Below are positions 27,379-36,737 of a DNA stretch of 64,000 nt, piece by piece. Each line of letters begins with the position of its first letter. Position 1 is the first letter of the stretch. Position numbers and translations under genes: made by a program. Location of the stretch: NCBI RefSeq assembly GCF_001282685.1, contig NZ_LN875034.1, positions 55,533 through 119,532 of the forward strand, given 5' to 3'. This stretch comes from Niameybacter massiliensis. GTDB taxonomy: Bacteria; Bacillota; Clostridia; Lachnospirales; Cellulosilyticaceae. Below the pieces are notes generated by a model. It worked only from the letters and a program-made list of their open reading frames with translations, did no database searches and was not told the DNA's origin.

Positions 27379-28302
27379 CTACAATGTGTCTAGAAAGAGT
27401 TGTTTTACACCAAGAAGTGTACTTAAAGAAGAGTCTGTACTTAACTTTATATGAAAAGATGGGGGACTCGTCGCTAAAGAAGCTTTTAATCCAGACTCAA
27501 ATAAAGTATAACTTTTGGCTATTTGGCCACCAATAACTAAAGTATGAGGATTGAAAGTCTCCAAAAAATCATTAATCGCTTCGCCAAAACGTTTTCCAAA
27601 GTATTCAAAAGTGGTAAGAGCATACAGATTACCTTGTAAAGCAGAATCAGCGATAGATTTAACATCTGGCATTTGGATGCCATGAAGTTTTTCATGAAGA
27701 CTAAGAATACCTCTTGCTGAAATATGGTTATCAATGATACTACCTAAAAAAGGTGTATCATAAACCCAACCATTAGGTGGAACATCTTCTCTAGAGGTAA
27801 TGAGTTTACCATCTTCTAAAAAGGCAGACCCAAGGCCTGTACCAATACAGAGACAAAGAACTTTGCCTGACATTAGGCTTTCATCTAAAACAGTCTCTCC
27901 TAATGCATAAAGACTTGCATCATTTTCGAAGCGAATTGTGTAGTGAGGAGTGGTCTGAGAGATAAACGCTTCATGATGACTAAGTTTAAGCATAAGGGTT
28001 TGTCTTAAGTCTATGCCATAAAGTGCATCATACTTATTAATATTTTGCATAAGTGAAATGCCTTTTTCATAGTCAAAAGGACCAGGGAATGCCATGCCAA
28101 TGCCTTTAATAATAATAGGAAAAGGTATCTTTTTAAACTCATCTATAATAATAGACGTAAAGTGATCTAAAATAGTTCCCAAATCTTCATTAGATTTTGA
28201 AGGATAATGAGAAATTTTAGAACTAATTAGATGACCAGCTTCCGATATGACGCCAGCTTTGATAGAGGTACCACCTACATCAAGTGCAATAAATCCATTC
28301 AT
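27379..28302 (-). CDS. ROK family protein, sugar kinase-like
   Basis: 307 aa. The ATP-binding DVGGTSIKAG is at residues 8-17, and CIGTGLGSAFLEDGKL is the second phosphate motif. The zinc-binding CxCGxxGCxE found in most ROK kinases is absent. No N-terminal helix-turn-helix is present, so it is a kinase-type rather than a repressor-type ROK. It reads divergently from the GH38-like gene, with three operator palindromes between, so it belongs to the same glycan regulon. Phosphorylation of mannose or another hexose released by those hydrolases is inference. Confidence 0.85.
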   Translation of the reverse strand: MNGFIALDVGGTSIKAGVISEAGHLISSKISHYPSKSNEDLGTILDHFTSIIIDEFKKIPFPIIIKGIGMAFPGPFDYEKGISLMQNINKYDALYGIDLRQTLMLKLSHHEAFISQTTPHYTIRFENDASLYALGETVLDESLMSGKVLCLCIGTGLGSAFLEDGKLITSREDVPPNGWVYDTPFLGSIIDNHISARGILSLHEKLHGIQMPDVKSIADSALQGNLYALTTFEYFGKRFGEAINDFLETFNPHTLVIGGQIAKSYTLFESGLKASLATSPPSFHIKLSTDSSLSTLLGVKQLFLDTL

Positions 28303-28318
28303 AAGAAAATCCTTTCTA

Positions 28319-28334
28319 ATATGTTATAACATAT
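28319..28334. promoter_or_regulatory. Operator palindrome 1
   Basis: ATATGTTATAACATAT, a perfect 16-bp palindrome just upstream of the ROK gene. Likely GntR-type regulator binding site (see the regulator at 32685). Confidence 0.7.
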
Positions 28335-28350
28335 AATGGGTTAAATATAA

Positions 28351-28366
28351 ATATATTATAACATAT
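28351..28366. promoter_or_regulatory. Operator palindrome 2
   Basis: ATATATTATAACATAT, one mismatch from the other two copies. Directly precedes the -35 box of the GH38 promoter. Confidence 0.65.
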
Positions 28367-28394
28367 TGAAAAGGATAAGGATATATGTTATAAC
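28366..28394 (+). promoter_or_regulatory. Promoter of the glycan operon
   Basis: TTGAAA (28366-28371), 17 bp, TATAAC (28389-28394). The -10 element lies inside operator 3. Confidence 0.6.
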
Positions 28395-28398
28395 ATAT
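28383..28398. promoter_or_regulatory. Operator palindrome 3
   Basis: ATATGTTATAACATAT again, identical to copy 1, covering the -10 element of the plus-strand promoter. Confidence 0.72.
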
Positions 28399-28446
28399 TT
28401 ATATTGATTTATATTTTAAGAGAAGATAAGCGCTAGGAGGCCCTAC

Positions 28447-30816
28447 ATGTTAGATCGCAAATGGAAAGTATACGTTATTCACCACTCACACACAGATATA
28501 GGTTATACAGATTTACAAGAAAAAATCATGTACAACCATATGGATTACATTAAATCAGCAGTGACTATGACAGCCGAAAGACCAGCTTTTAAGTGGAATT
28601 GTGAAACATACTATTGTGTAGAAAAATTCTTAGAAGAAGCTACTGAAGAAGAGAGACTTGCATTTATTGAGCAAGTTAAAAAAGGTGGAATGGGACTTTC
28701 AGCAAGTTACCTTAACTTTACAGATTTAGTAGATAAACAAGTGCTACATAATCGTACAAAAGCGATGGTAGAGTACTTCAAGCAATATGATGTTCCTGTA
28801 AAAGTAGCTATGAATGCAGACGTAAATGGAATTTCATTAGGAAGCTTAGATGTATTCTTAGATAATGGAATTGAATTCTTATTTACAAATATTCACTGTC
28901 ACCATGGTATGTACCCTCTTTATCAAAATCAAAAACCATACTTCTGGGAAAATGAAGCAGGTAAAAAACTTCTTGTATGGAATGGGGAACATTATAACTT
29001 AGGTAATGCACTAGGACTTGTTCCAAATAAACATGCAAACTTCATGACAGAAAATTATTTTGGTAAAGAAAAACCAAAAACTCCAGTAGAATCATTTAAA
29101 GATAATTTATATGACTACTTAAAAGAATGCGTAGATAATGGCTATAAATATGACTTCATGGTTACAAGTGTATCAGGCGTATTCAGTGATAATGCACCTC
29201 CAAACATGGATATCCTTGACTTAATAGAAGAATTCAATGCCAACTATGGTGCTGAAGTTGAAGTTGAAATGGTAACAATAGCACAACTTTATGATGGTAT
29301 TAAAGATAAATTAGGAGATATTCCAACTTATAAAGGTGATTTAACAGACTGGTGGGCGCATGGGGTTGGTAGTACACCATATCCAGTTAAACACTATAAA
29401 GAAGCACAAAGAGCTTACCACCTTTGCGAACGTCTTGACCCAGAGCATAAAGTGATGAGAGAAGACTTTATAAAAGATGCAGAAGATAACTTACTTGTAT
29501 ATGCAGAACATACTTGGGGACATTCTTCAACGATTACAAATCCATACGATACAATGGTACAAAACTTAGATATTCGTAAAAATAGTTATGCTTCTAAAGC
29601 ACATGAAGCAACAGCTAAGAACTTAAACCGTATTCTACATAGCAAAGGTGATAAGTTAAGATACTATGACCGTGATGGTAGAATCAAAGCAATTAATGCT
29701 TCTGATAAAGCAGGTAAGAAAGTAGTTGAATTCTATATTGAAGTATGGAAATACGATGGTGTAGAAGTGACTTCAGAACTTACTGGTGAAGTAATGAACA
29801 CACAAATTTCTTCACATCCAAGAGGGGTACTTATTAGTTTTGTTGACCACTTTGAAGGAAACCAAGAAAAAACATATAAATTCGTTGAAAAAGCTGATGC
29901 ACCAGTTAAGAACAACACACGTATTGCTTACATGGGTTCAGAACGCGTTAAAGATATCGTTAACGAGTATGATCCTGTAACTTATACACTTCCTTATGGT
30001 GTTGAAAATGACTACTTCAAAATTAGCTATGAAGTAGGTAAAGGTGTAACATCTTTCTATAATAAAGTGGATGATGTAGAGATGCTTAAAGAAGGCGATG
30101 CACGTTTCTTCACACCAATTTATGAAAACACAGAGATTCGTACAGATATCTATGAAGAAAGACGTTTACTTGGAAGAAATATTAGAGGACTTCATGCTAA
30201 AAAATATATTGCAACACTTGATGACCTTAAGCTGATTAATAATGGTCCAGTGTTCACAACCATTGAACTTATTTACAAATTAGAGGGTACATTCTTCAGT
30301 TCAGTAGTGATTAAAATGTACAATACATTACCAAAAATCGAATTCAAATACAAAATCGCAAAAACACTTTCACAAGACGTAGAAAACATCTTATTACCAC
30401 TTACTTTAAACTTACCACAAAGTACACTTTATGTAGATAAGAGTGATGCATGCTTTAGACCAGGGATTGATCAACTTCCAGGAACATGTATGGAATACTA
30501 CCTTATCGACAATGGTCTTGTGTATGAAACTAAGGCTCACAATATCTTAATTCAAACAAAAGATGCACCTATGATTTACATGGGAGAACTTACACATCAC
30601 CCAATTACACTTTGTGATAACAAAGAAGCAAATAACCACCGTGATGTATACTCATGGATCATGAATAATATTTGGGAAACAAACTTTAAAATGGACTTAT
30701 CAGGTATTACAGAGTTTTGCTATAGCTTAACGATGACAGATAAAGAAGCAGCAAAAGATAGCTTCAAAACAATGAAAGACGAAGACTTTGGTGTTGTAAC
30801 ATTCATGACAAACTAA
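28447..30816 (+). CDS. GH38-like glycoside hydrolase (alpha-mannosidase-type)
   Basis: 789 aa. N-terminal HHSHTDIGYTD (residues about 12-22) is the GH38 metal-binding start block. MNADVNG near residue 120 and AEHTWGHSS near 353 correspond to other active-site loops, while the C-terminal half is the beta-sandwich region. No signal peptide is visible, so it should act on imported oligosaccharides in the cytoplasm. It is the first gene of a run with a mannose-6-phosphate isomerase-like gene and a GntR regulator, controlled by three palindromes. RBS TAGGAGG. The exact linkage cleaved is unknown. Confidence 0.82.
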   Translation: MLDRKWKVYVIHHSHTDIGYTDLQEKIMYNHMDYIKSAVTMTAERPAFKWNCETYYCVEKFLEEATEEERLAFIEQVKKGGMGLSASYLNFTDLVDKQVLHNRTKAMVEYFKQYDVPVKVAMNADVNGISLGSLDVFLDNGIEFLFTNIHCHHGMYPLYQNQKPYFWENEAGKKLLVWNGEHYNLGNALGLVPNKHANFMTENYFGKEKPKTPVESFKDNLYDYLKECVDNGYKYDFMVTSVSGVFSDNAPPNMDILDLIEEFNANYGAEVEVEMVTIAQLYDGIKDKLGDIPTYKGDLTDWWAHGVGSTPYPVKHYKEAQRAYHLCERLDPEHKVMREDFIKDAEDNLLVYAEHTWGHSSTITNPYDTMVQNLDIRKNSYASKAHEATAKNLNRILHSKGDKLRYYDRDGRIKAINASDKAGKKVVEFYIEVWKYDGVEVTSELTGEVMNTQISSHPRGVLISFVDHFEGNQEKTYKFVEKADAPVKNNTRIAYMGSERVKDIVNEYDPVTYTLPYGVENDYFKISYEVGKGVTSFYNKVDDVEMLKEGDARFFTPIYENTEIRTDIYEERRLLGRNIRGLHAKKYIATLDDLKLINNGPVFTTIELIYKLEGTFFSSVVIKMYNTLPKIEFKYKIAKTLSQDVENILLPLTLNLPQSTLYVDKSDACFRPGIDQLPGTCMEYYLIDNGLVYETKAHNILIQTKDAPMIYMGELTHHPITLCDNKEANNHRDVYSWIMNNIWETNFKMDLSGITEFCYSLTMTDKEAAKDSFKTMKDEDFGVVTFMTN

Positions 30817-30856
30817 AGCATATTAAGGGGTAGGCGATTAGGAAAGGACTAGAAAA

Positions 30857-32587
30857 ATGGCAAGATACGATAAATATCCAGAAGTAAGAGTAAAAGGTTA
30901 TGATGATCACGCTGTAGCAGGATATCCTGCTATAGCTGGCATTGTTCAAAAAGACTTAAAAGTAGGTACAAAAAATGTAGTTGTAGTAGATTGTTATCCA
31001 GGTGTAGATGAACAAGAAATTATTAAAGGGCTAGAAAGCCTTAACTTTGATAAAGTTATTTGTTCAGATTACTGTGCACTCAGAGAGGAAGCACTTACAC
31101 AAGCTATAGATGAGTACTTAACTGAAGACCGTGTGTTTGGGGTACTAACTACAAAGAATTTCAAAGATGTCTTTGTAACAGAAAAGATAGAGGCAGCTCG
31201 CGCTGAAATTGAAGAAGCTAAAGGTAATGTACTTGTAATTGGTGTAGGTGCAGGCTTAATTACAACAGGTGACTTATATATCTATGCAGATTTAGCAAGA
31301 TGGGAAATTCAACTTCGCTATCGCAAGGGTATGAGTAACTGGAATGTAAGTAATGCAGATGCTCCAATTTTAACAAAGTATAAAAGAGGTTTCTTTGTAG
31401 AGTGGCGTATGGCAGATAGACATAAGATGAGCCATTTCCAAAATTTTGACTATGTTCTAGATACAAATGTTGCCAATGAACCAAAGTTAATTACAGCAGA
31501 GAGTTTCTTTGCAGGCCTTAAACAAACAGCTAATCGTCCATTTAGAGTGGTACCATATTTTGACCCAGGTGTATGGGGTGGACAATGGATGAAAGAAGTA
31601 TGTGACCTTGATAAAGAACAAGAAAACTTTGCTTGGAGCTTTGACGGTGTACCAGAAGAAAACAGTCTTTTCTTACGTTATGGAGATATTAGAGTAGAAG
31701 TGCCATCTATTGATGTGGTATTTTATCAGCCAATAGAACTTCTAGGAACACGTGTACATGCTAGATTTGGAAAAGAATTCCCTATTCGCTTTGACTTCTT
31801 AGATACTATGGGAGGGCAAAACTTATCTCTTCAAGTACATCCTTTAACAGAGTATATTCAACAGACCTTTGGAATGCACTATACACAAGATGAAAGTTAT
31901 TATATCTTAGACTGTAAAGAAGGTGCAGATGTCTACTTAGGACTTAAAGAAGGCATTAATAAAGAAGAAATGATTGATGATCTTTATATTGCTCAAACGG
32001 GTGAAAAAAGCTTTGATGCAGATAAATATGTCAATCGTTTTAAAGCACATAAGCATGATCACTTCCTTATTCCAGCAGGGACAATACACTGTTCAGGTAG
32101 TGATACAATGGTACTTGAAATTAGTGCAACACCATATATCTTTACTTTTAAACTTTGGGATTGGGATAGACTTGGCTTAGATGGGCTACCACGTCCAATT
32201 CACGTAGAGCACGGAGAAAAGGTTATTGCTTGGGATCGTACAACAAAGTGGGTAGAAGAAAATTTAGTAAGCCCAGTACAAGTTGTAGGAGAAGGTGAGG
32301 GCTATGTAGAAGAAAGAACAGGTCTTCATGAACGTGAATTCATTGAAACGAGACGCCATTGGTTCACCGAAGCTGTACATCACACTACACATAATAGTGT
32401 AAATGTGTTAAATTTAGTAGAAGGTGAAGAAGCAATCGTAGAAAGTCCAACAGGAGCATTTGAACCATTTGTGGTACACTATGCAGAGACTTTCATTATC
32501 CCTGAAGCTGTAAAAGAGTATACTATTAAGCCTTATGGTGCTTCAGAAGGAAAGAAAATTGCTACGATTAAAGCTTTCGTGAGATAA
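30857..32587 (+). CDS. Mannose-6-phosphate isomerase-like protein with N-terminal kinase-like domain
   Basis: 576 aa, nearly twice a simple type I isomerase. The C-terminal half has the cupin metal ligands in Gln326-Val-His328, Glu346 and His411 (LSLQVHP, DESYYIL, TIHCSG). The N-terminal 220 residues look like a uridine-kinase-type nucleotide domain (VVVVDCYPG, DLARWEIQLRYRKG, FFVEWRMADRHK), but the P-loop lysine motif GxxGxGK is missing (it reads DCYPGVDEQE). It probably interconverts mannose 6-phosphate and fructose 6-phosphate to feed sugar from the GH38 enzymes into glycolysis. What the N-terminal domain does is unknown. Confidence 0.8.
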   Translation: MARYDKYPEVRVKGYDDHAVAGYPAIAGIVQKDLKVGTKNVVVVDCYPGVDEQEIIKGLESLNFDKVICSDYCALREEALTQAIDEYLTEDRVFGVLTTKNFKDVFVTEKIEAARAEIEEAKGNVLVIGVGAGLITTGDLYIYADLARWEIQLRYRKGMSNWNVSNADAPILTKYKRGFFVEWRMADRHKMSHFQNFDYVLDTNVANEPKLITAESFFAGLKQTANRPFRVVPYFDPGVWGGQWMKEVCDLDKEQENFAWSFDGVPEENSLFLRYGDIRVEVPSIDVVFYQPIELLGTRVHARFGKEFPIRFDFLDTMGGQNLSLQVHPLTEYIQQTFGMHYTQDESYYILDCKEGADVYLGLKEGINKEEMIDDLYIAQTGEKSFDADKYVNRFKAHKHDHFLIPAGTIHCSGSDTMVLEISATPYIFTFKLWDWDRLGLDGLPRPIHVEHGEKVIAWDRTTKWVEENLVSPVQVVGEGEGYVEERTGLHEREFIETRRHWFTEAVHHTTHNSVNVLNLVEGEEAIVESPTGAFEPFVVHYAETFIIPEAVKEYTIKPYGASEGKKIATIKAFVR

Positions 32588-32684
32588 ATAATAGAAGACA
32601 AGGGTATTAAACTCTTGCTTTTGAACACGAATAACAAGGCTATGCTTAAGTAAAATTGAAAGAGATAGAAAGTAGGAGGTATAT

Positions 32685-33410
32685 ATGCTACAAAGAGGTA
32701 AAGGAGCCCCTACCCTTAAAGAACAGTTGATTAGGATTATTGAAGAGGAAATTCAACAAGGCATCTACAAACAAGGAGAACTGCTTCCAAGGGAGATTGA
32801 TTACGAAGAAAAATATGGTGTAAGTCGTATTACAGTACGTGCAGCTATTGGCGACCTTGAGCAAAAAGGTTATGTAGAACGCATTAAGGGGAAAGGAACC
32901 ATTGTTTTAAAACAAAAACAATCAGAGCCCTTACTTAAAATAGAAGGCTTTACAGATGAGATGAAAGCCCAAGGTATTATACCAACTACAAAGAGCGCAA
33001 AGATTAGCCTAGTTAAAGCTGATGAAGTATGTGCGCGTGCATTACAAATAGATAAAGGCATGCCTGTATATGAACTGATACGTATAAGATGTATCAATGA
33101 TATTCCAGTGGTACGCTTTAAAACATACATTAAATGTCATATTGATTTAGAATTAGATAAAGACCTTTATTATGGGTCACTTTATGATTATCTTAGAACA
33201 AGGCATCAAGTAGAGATTTCTAAGATTACACAACGCATAACAGCAGGGCTTGCTGATGAGGTACTAGCAGAAGAACTAAATTGCAACAAAAAAGGTCCGA
33301 TGCTTATTTTAAAGAGAATAGGCTATGATCAAAAAGGCGAAGTATTTGAATATACAGAAGGCCAATATGTTGCTTCAAGATATGAATACTATATGGAACT
33401 TAATAAATAA
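32685..33410 (+). CDS. GntR/HutC family regulator with UTRA domain
   Basis: 241 aa. The N-terminal winged helix is clear (LKEQLIRIIEEEIQQG, LPREIDYEEKYGVSRITVRAAI, about 10-65). The UTRA effector domain occupies about 85-238 (EGFTDEMKAQG, YELIRIR, TEGQYVASRYEYY). UTRA domains bind sugar phosphates or related ligands. It sits inside the glycan gene cluster and is the best candidate to bind the ATATGTTATAACATAT palindromes upstream of the first gene. RBS TAGGAGGT. Confidence 0.9.
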   Translation: MLQRGKGAPTLKEQLIRIIEEEIQQGIYKQGELLPREIDYEEKYGVSRITVRAAIGDLEQKGYVERIKGKGTIVLKQKQSEPLLKIEGFTDEMKAQGIIPTTKSAKISLVKADEVCARALQIDKGMPVYELIRIRCINDIPVVRFKTYIKCHIDLELDKDLYYGSLYDYLRTRHQVEISKITQRITAGLADEVLAEELNCNKKGPMLILKRIGYDQKGEVFEYTEGQYVASRYEYYMELNK

Positions 33411-33412
33411 AA

Positions 33413-33470
33413 AGTGAGGGAGTTACCATAATCTTAATAAGGGTTAAAGGTGACTCCCCTTATTATTTAC
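33413..33470 (+). terminator. Imperfect terminator hairpin after the GntR gene
   Basis: GGGAGTTACC and GGTGACTCCC pair with one mismatch across a 21-base loop, followed by CTTATTATTTA. Weak call. Confidence 0.45.
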
Positions 33471-33506
33471 TTTAAACACAAAAGTTAATGGAAAGAGGCA
33501 TTAAAT

Positions 33507-35567
33507 ATGGATAAACATACAATCAAAAAAGTACATGTGGTCTATAAAACACATTTAGATATTGGATTTACTAACTTTGGGTATCAAGTATTAGATAATT
33601 ACCTTAATCAATTTATTCCAAAAGCTATAGACTTAGCCTTAAAGTTAAATACGAAGGAAGATAAGAAATTTATTTGGACAGTAGGCTCTTATCTAATAGA
33701 TTATTATTTAAAACATGCTTCACAAGCTGAACAAGAAAAGCTTGTTTGTGCGATTAAAGATGGTTCAATTAGATGGCATGGTATTGCTTGTACAACGCAT
33801 ACAGAAGCCATGAATGAAGCATTATTAGAATATAGCTTAAATATATCAACGAAGTTAGATGAACAGTTTGGAACACATACTATTTCAAGCAAAATGACAG
33901 ACGTACCTGGACATACACGTGGAATGGTGAAGCACTTAGCAAAAAGAGGTATATGTTATTTACACATAGGCGTTAATCCATCTTCTATGGTACCTAATGT
34001 ACCACCAATATTTAGATGGCAAGATGGGGAAGATGAAGTTATCGTACACTACTCAGCAGGGTATGGAAAAGAGTTACTTATCGATGGCTTTGATGAGGTA
34101 TTAGAGTTTGCTCATACAGGAGACAACTTAGGCCCTCAATCAGAAGAAGATATTTTAAATGAAATCGATAGAATACAGAAGTTATATCCTCATGCTACTA
34201 TTCAAGCTTCTTCATTAGATGAATTTGCAAAAAGTATTTTAACCATTAAAGATAGATTACCAGTAGTAAAAGAAGAAATAGGAGATACTTGGATTCATGG
34301 TATTTCTTCAGATCCTAAGAAAATTGCAGAGTATAAAGAACTTCTTAGACTAAGAGATGAATGGATGAAGGCAGGCTTACTTAAAGAAGAAGATCAAGCA
34401 TATGACGGATTCATGATGAATTTACTTATGATTGCTGAACATACATGGGGGCTAGACTTTAAAAAATACTTAGCAGACTTTAAAAATTGGTCTAAAGAAG
34501 ACTTTAAAGCAGCTAGAGAAGCAGATGCTACAACACTTGAATTTTTAACTTATAGAAATAATCATATGTTAGAGGTGCTTGAGTATGATATTGAAAAGTA
34601 CAGAGATGGACATTTTACAGGTTCCTATCAAACTTATGAAGCATCACATACAGAACAAAGAGACTATATCAAAAAAGCAGTAGAAGCATTACCATCTCAC
34701 TTACAGCAACAAGCACAAGAAGCACTAGAGAGACTTAGACCACAAGCATTTGATAGAAGTGGGGAAGAAGTCTTTACAAATCGTATCCTTGAAGTAGGTG
34801 GATGGAACGTTAAAGTAGGTGCTCATGGTCAACTTACATACTTAGAAAATAATGAGAAAGTATGGTTAGAACAAGGTGAAGTGGGAAGATTGCAATATGA
34901 TATCTATGACGTCGTAGATGTTGCTACAAACTACTATCAGTATAATAGAAACTTCTTAGAAACTTGCTCATGGTCTGAAGGAGACTTCTCTAAACCAGGT
35001 TTAGAGTTTGTAGAAGACCTTAAGAGTAGATGTTATGACTTTACAACAAGATATATTGTTAAAGATGGCAACCAACTTAAGGTAAGTCTATTTGGAGATG
35101 AGCAGGCAGCTAAGAAATATGGAATGCCTAACCAAGCTCAAATCTACTATACATTTGAAGCAGATAAAGTATCTATGCGTGTTGAATGGTTAGAAAAAGA
35201 GGCAAATAAAATACCAGAAGCCATCTGGTTGAAAGTACAATTTGACGTAGATAATCCATACAGATGGCAAATGAATAAATTAGGTGCATGGATAAGTCCA
35301 TTTGACGTAGTAAGAGGTGGAAATAGAAAGCAACATGGAGTAGAAGCCTTAGCGTATGATGGAGCAGATGGCGCTATTCATATCCATAACATTCACAGTC
35401 CAATAGTAAGTATTGGAGATAAGAATATTTATAAGATGGATAATAAGGTAGATTCATTAGAAGAAGGATTCTACTTCAATCTTTTCAACAACAGATGGGG
35501 AACTAACTTCTGTCAATGGTGTGAGGATGATTGTGCTTTTGAATATGAAATAACTTTTAATAAATAA
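33507..35567 (+). CDS. GH38-like protein, DUF5054 type
   Basis: 686 aa. VHVVYKTHLDIGFTNFGYQVLD near residues 8-30 is the start signature of the DUF5054/GH38-related group. DVPGHTRG near 132 and AEHTWGLDF near 311 are further active-site-like blocks. No signal peptide. It lies downstream of the GntR gene in the same direction and probably works with the first GH38-like protein on the same glycan, perhaps cleaving a different linkage. Activity not proven for the subfamily. RBS AAAGAGGC. Confidence 0.8.
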   Translation: MDKHTIKKVHVVYKTHLDIGFTNFGYQVLDNYLNQFIPKAIDLALKLNTKEDKKFIWTVGSYLIDYYLKHASQAEQEKLVCAIKDGSIRWHGIACTTHTEAMNEALLEYSLNISTKLDEQFGTHTISSKMTDVPGHTRGMVKHLAKRGICYLHIGVNPSSMVPNVPPIFRWQDGEDEVIVHYSAGYGKELLIDGFDEVLEFAHTGDNLGPQSEEDILNEIDRIQKLYPHATIQASSLDEFAKSILTIKDRLPVVKEEIGDTWIHGISSDPKKIAEYKELLRLRDEWMKAGLLKEEDQAYDGFMMNLLMIAEHTWGLDFKKYLADFKNWSKEDFKAAREADATTLEFLTYRNNHMLEVLEYDIEKYRDGHFTGSYQTYEASHTEQRDYIKKAVEALPSHLQQQAQEALERLRPQAFDRSGEEVFTNRILEVGGWNVKVGAHGQLTYLENNEKVWLEQGEVGRLQYDIYDVVDVATNYYQYNRNFLETCSWSEGDFSKPGLEFVEDLKSRCYDFTTRYIVKDGNQLKVSLFGDEQAAKKYGMPNQAQIYYTFEADKVSMRVEWLEKEANKIPEAIWLKVQFDVDNPYRWQMNKLGAWISPFDVVRGGNRKQHGVEALAYDGADGAIHIHNIHSPIVSIGDKNIYKMDNKVDSLEEGFYFNLFNNRWGTNFCQWCEDDCAFEYEITFNK

Positions 35568-35584
35568 ATACGAAAAAGATAAAA

Positions 35585-35634
35585 AGGAATTACTTTCAAC
35601 CTAAGGTGAGGTTAAAAGTAATTCCCTTATTTTT
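35585..35634. terminator. Terminator of the glycan cluster
   Basis: GGAATTACTTT pairs with AAAGTAATTCC, with an inner AACCT-AGGTT helix, followed by CTTATTTTT. Confidence 0.8.
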
Positions 35635-35971
35635 CAGGATCTGTACGTTCATGAGGTGAATCTTGCCTGATTTCCCAATGGATAATGAGTGTCATGAGAG
35701 CACGTAGGAGAATAATTGCACCTAGAATGATGATCTCATCAATAGTACGTACGAGAACAGTTTTTAGAATCTCAGCAGCAAGTTTAAATTCCAGGGAGAT
35801 GGCCATAGAACTAGCAAAGTGACTTCTAGAAGTTGATGGATTATGATGAAATAGGCTAACCATATAGTGATAAAAACCATTTGCTGCCCCAATGGTAAGG
35901 ACTATGATTCCCATGGCTTCTAGTACATGAATGAGTGCAGGGAGATAACGAGTAATGAGAAATTCTAACAT
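35627..35971 (-). CDS. DUF1622 membrane protein
   Basis: 114 aa. Two or three hydrophobic segments (about 10-30, 55-72 and 78-96) with the DUF1622-type block LEFKLAAEILKTVLVRT followed by LGAIILLRALMTLIIHWE. A hydrophilic C-terminal tail follows. Function unknown; found in many Firmicutes. RBS AAGGAGT. Confidence 0.8.
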   Translation of the reverse strand: MLEFLITRYLPALIHVLEAMGIIVLTIGAANGFYHYMVSLFHHNPSTSRSHFASSMAISLEFKLAAEILKTVLVRTIDEIIILGAIILLRALMTLIIHWEIRQDSPHERTDPEK

Positions 35972-36122
35972 AGGTGGACTCCTTTAGAATAAAATAGATT
36001 AAATTAAGCTAGTCTATAAATAGGATATGTAAGACAGGCAAAGAGTATAACTAGGAGATAGTAATAACATACATGGAATAAATAAAATGATCACATAATA
36101 CAAAGGTGAGGAGTGATAAGAG

Positions 36123-36689
36123 ATGGAAATTCCTTTTTTACTTAAACCTATTATTTTATTTGTAGTAGCAGTTTTTTTACTTAGGCTTACAGGACGTAGA
36201 TCGATTGCTCAAATGACCATTGCACAGACAGTAATGATTATTTCAATAGGTGCAATCATTGTAGAACCTTTTGCAGATAAGGATATTAAAAAGACCATAG
36301 CTACAGCGACTATTTATATTCTTTTACTAATTATATTTGAAGTGGCTTCATTCTATATGAAGTGGTTTAAAAAGCTGGCAGTAGGCAATAAAATAATTAT
36401 TATACAAGATGGGAAGTTTGATGAAGCAAAGCTTAAAAAGCTTCGATTAACAAAAGAGGAGGTACTTTCAAGGCTACGTCAAGAAGGTATACCCAAGTTA
36501 GAATATGTAGAAGAAGGTACGTTAGAATCTAATGGAGAATTTGGTTTTCGTTTAACACCAGGGGCTGAGCCATTACGTGTACAAGATATGGTTTATATTC
36601 TCAATGAGGTATTAAGTGAAGATATTAAAAATAGAGTAAACTTAACAGCAGAAGAAATTATTAAAGGGAAAGAAAAATATAAAATTTAA
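36123..36689 (+). CDS. YetF/DUF421 membrane protein
   Basis: 188 aa. Three N-terminal membrane helices with LRLTGRRSIAQMTIAQTV (residues 19-36), the DUF421 signature, then a soluble domain containing IIIIQDGKFDEAKLKKLRLTKEEVLSRLRQEGI. YetF-type proteins are reported in Bacillus in connection with spore and outer-membrane-independent stress functions; the mechanism is unclear. RBS GAGGAGTGAT. Monocistronic, followed by the thiamine leader. Confidence 0.85.
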   Translation: MEIPFLLKPIILFVVAVFLLRLTGRRSIAQMTIAQTVMIISIGAIIVEPFADKDIKKTIATATIYILLLIIFEVASFYMKWFKKLAVGNKIIIIQDGKFDEAKLKKLRLTKEEVLSRLRQEGIPKLEYVEEGTLESNGEFGFRLTPGAEPLRVQDMVYILNEVLSEDIKNRVNLTAEEIIKGKEKYKI

Positions 36690-36699
36690 TAATAAATTA

Positions 36700-36728
36700 T
36701 TGAATTGAATTAAAAAATATTTTATACT
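36700..36728 (+). promoter_or_regulatory. Promoter of the thiS operon
   Basis: TTGAAT (36700-36705), 17-bp spacer, TATACT (36723-36728). Transcription should start near 36735, only about five bases before a strong hairpin. Confidence 0.65.
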
Positions 36729-36737
36729 TAAAGGACA

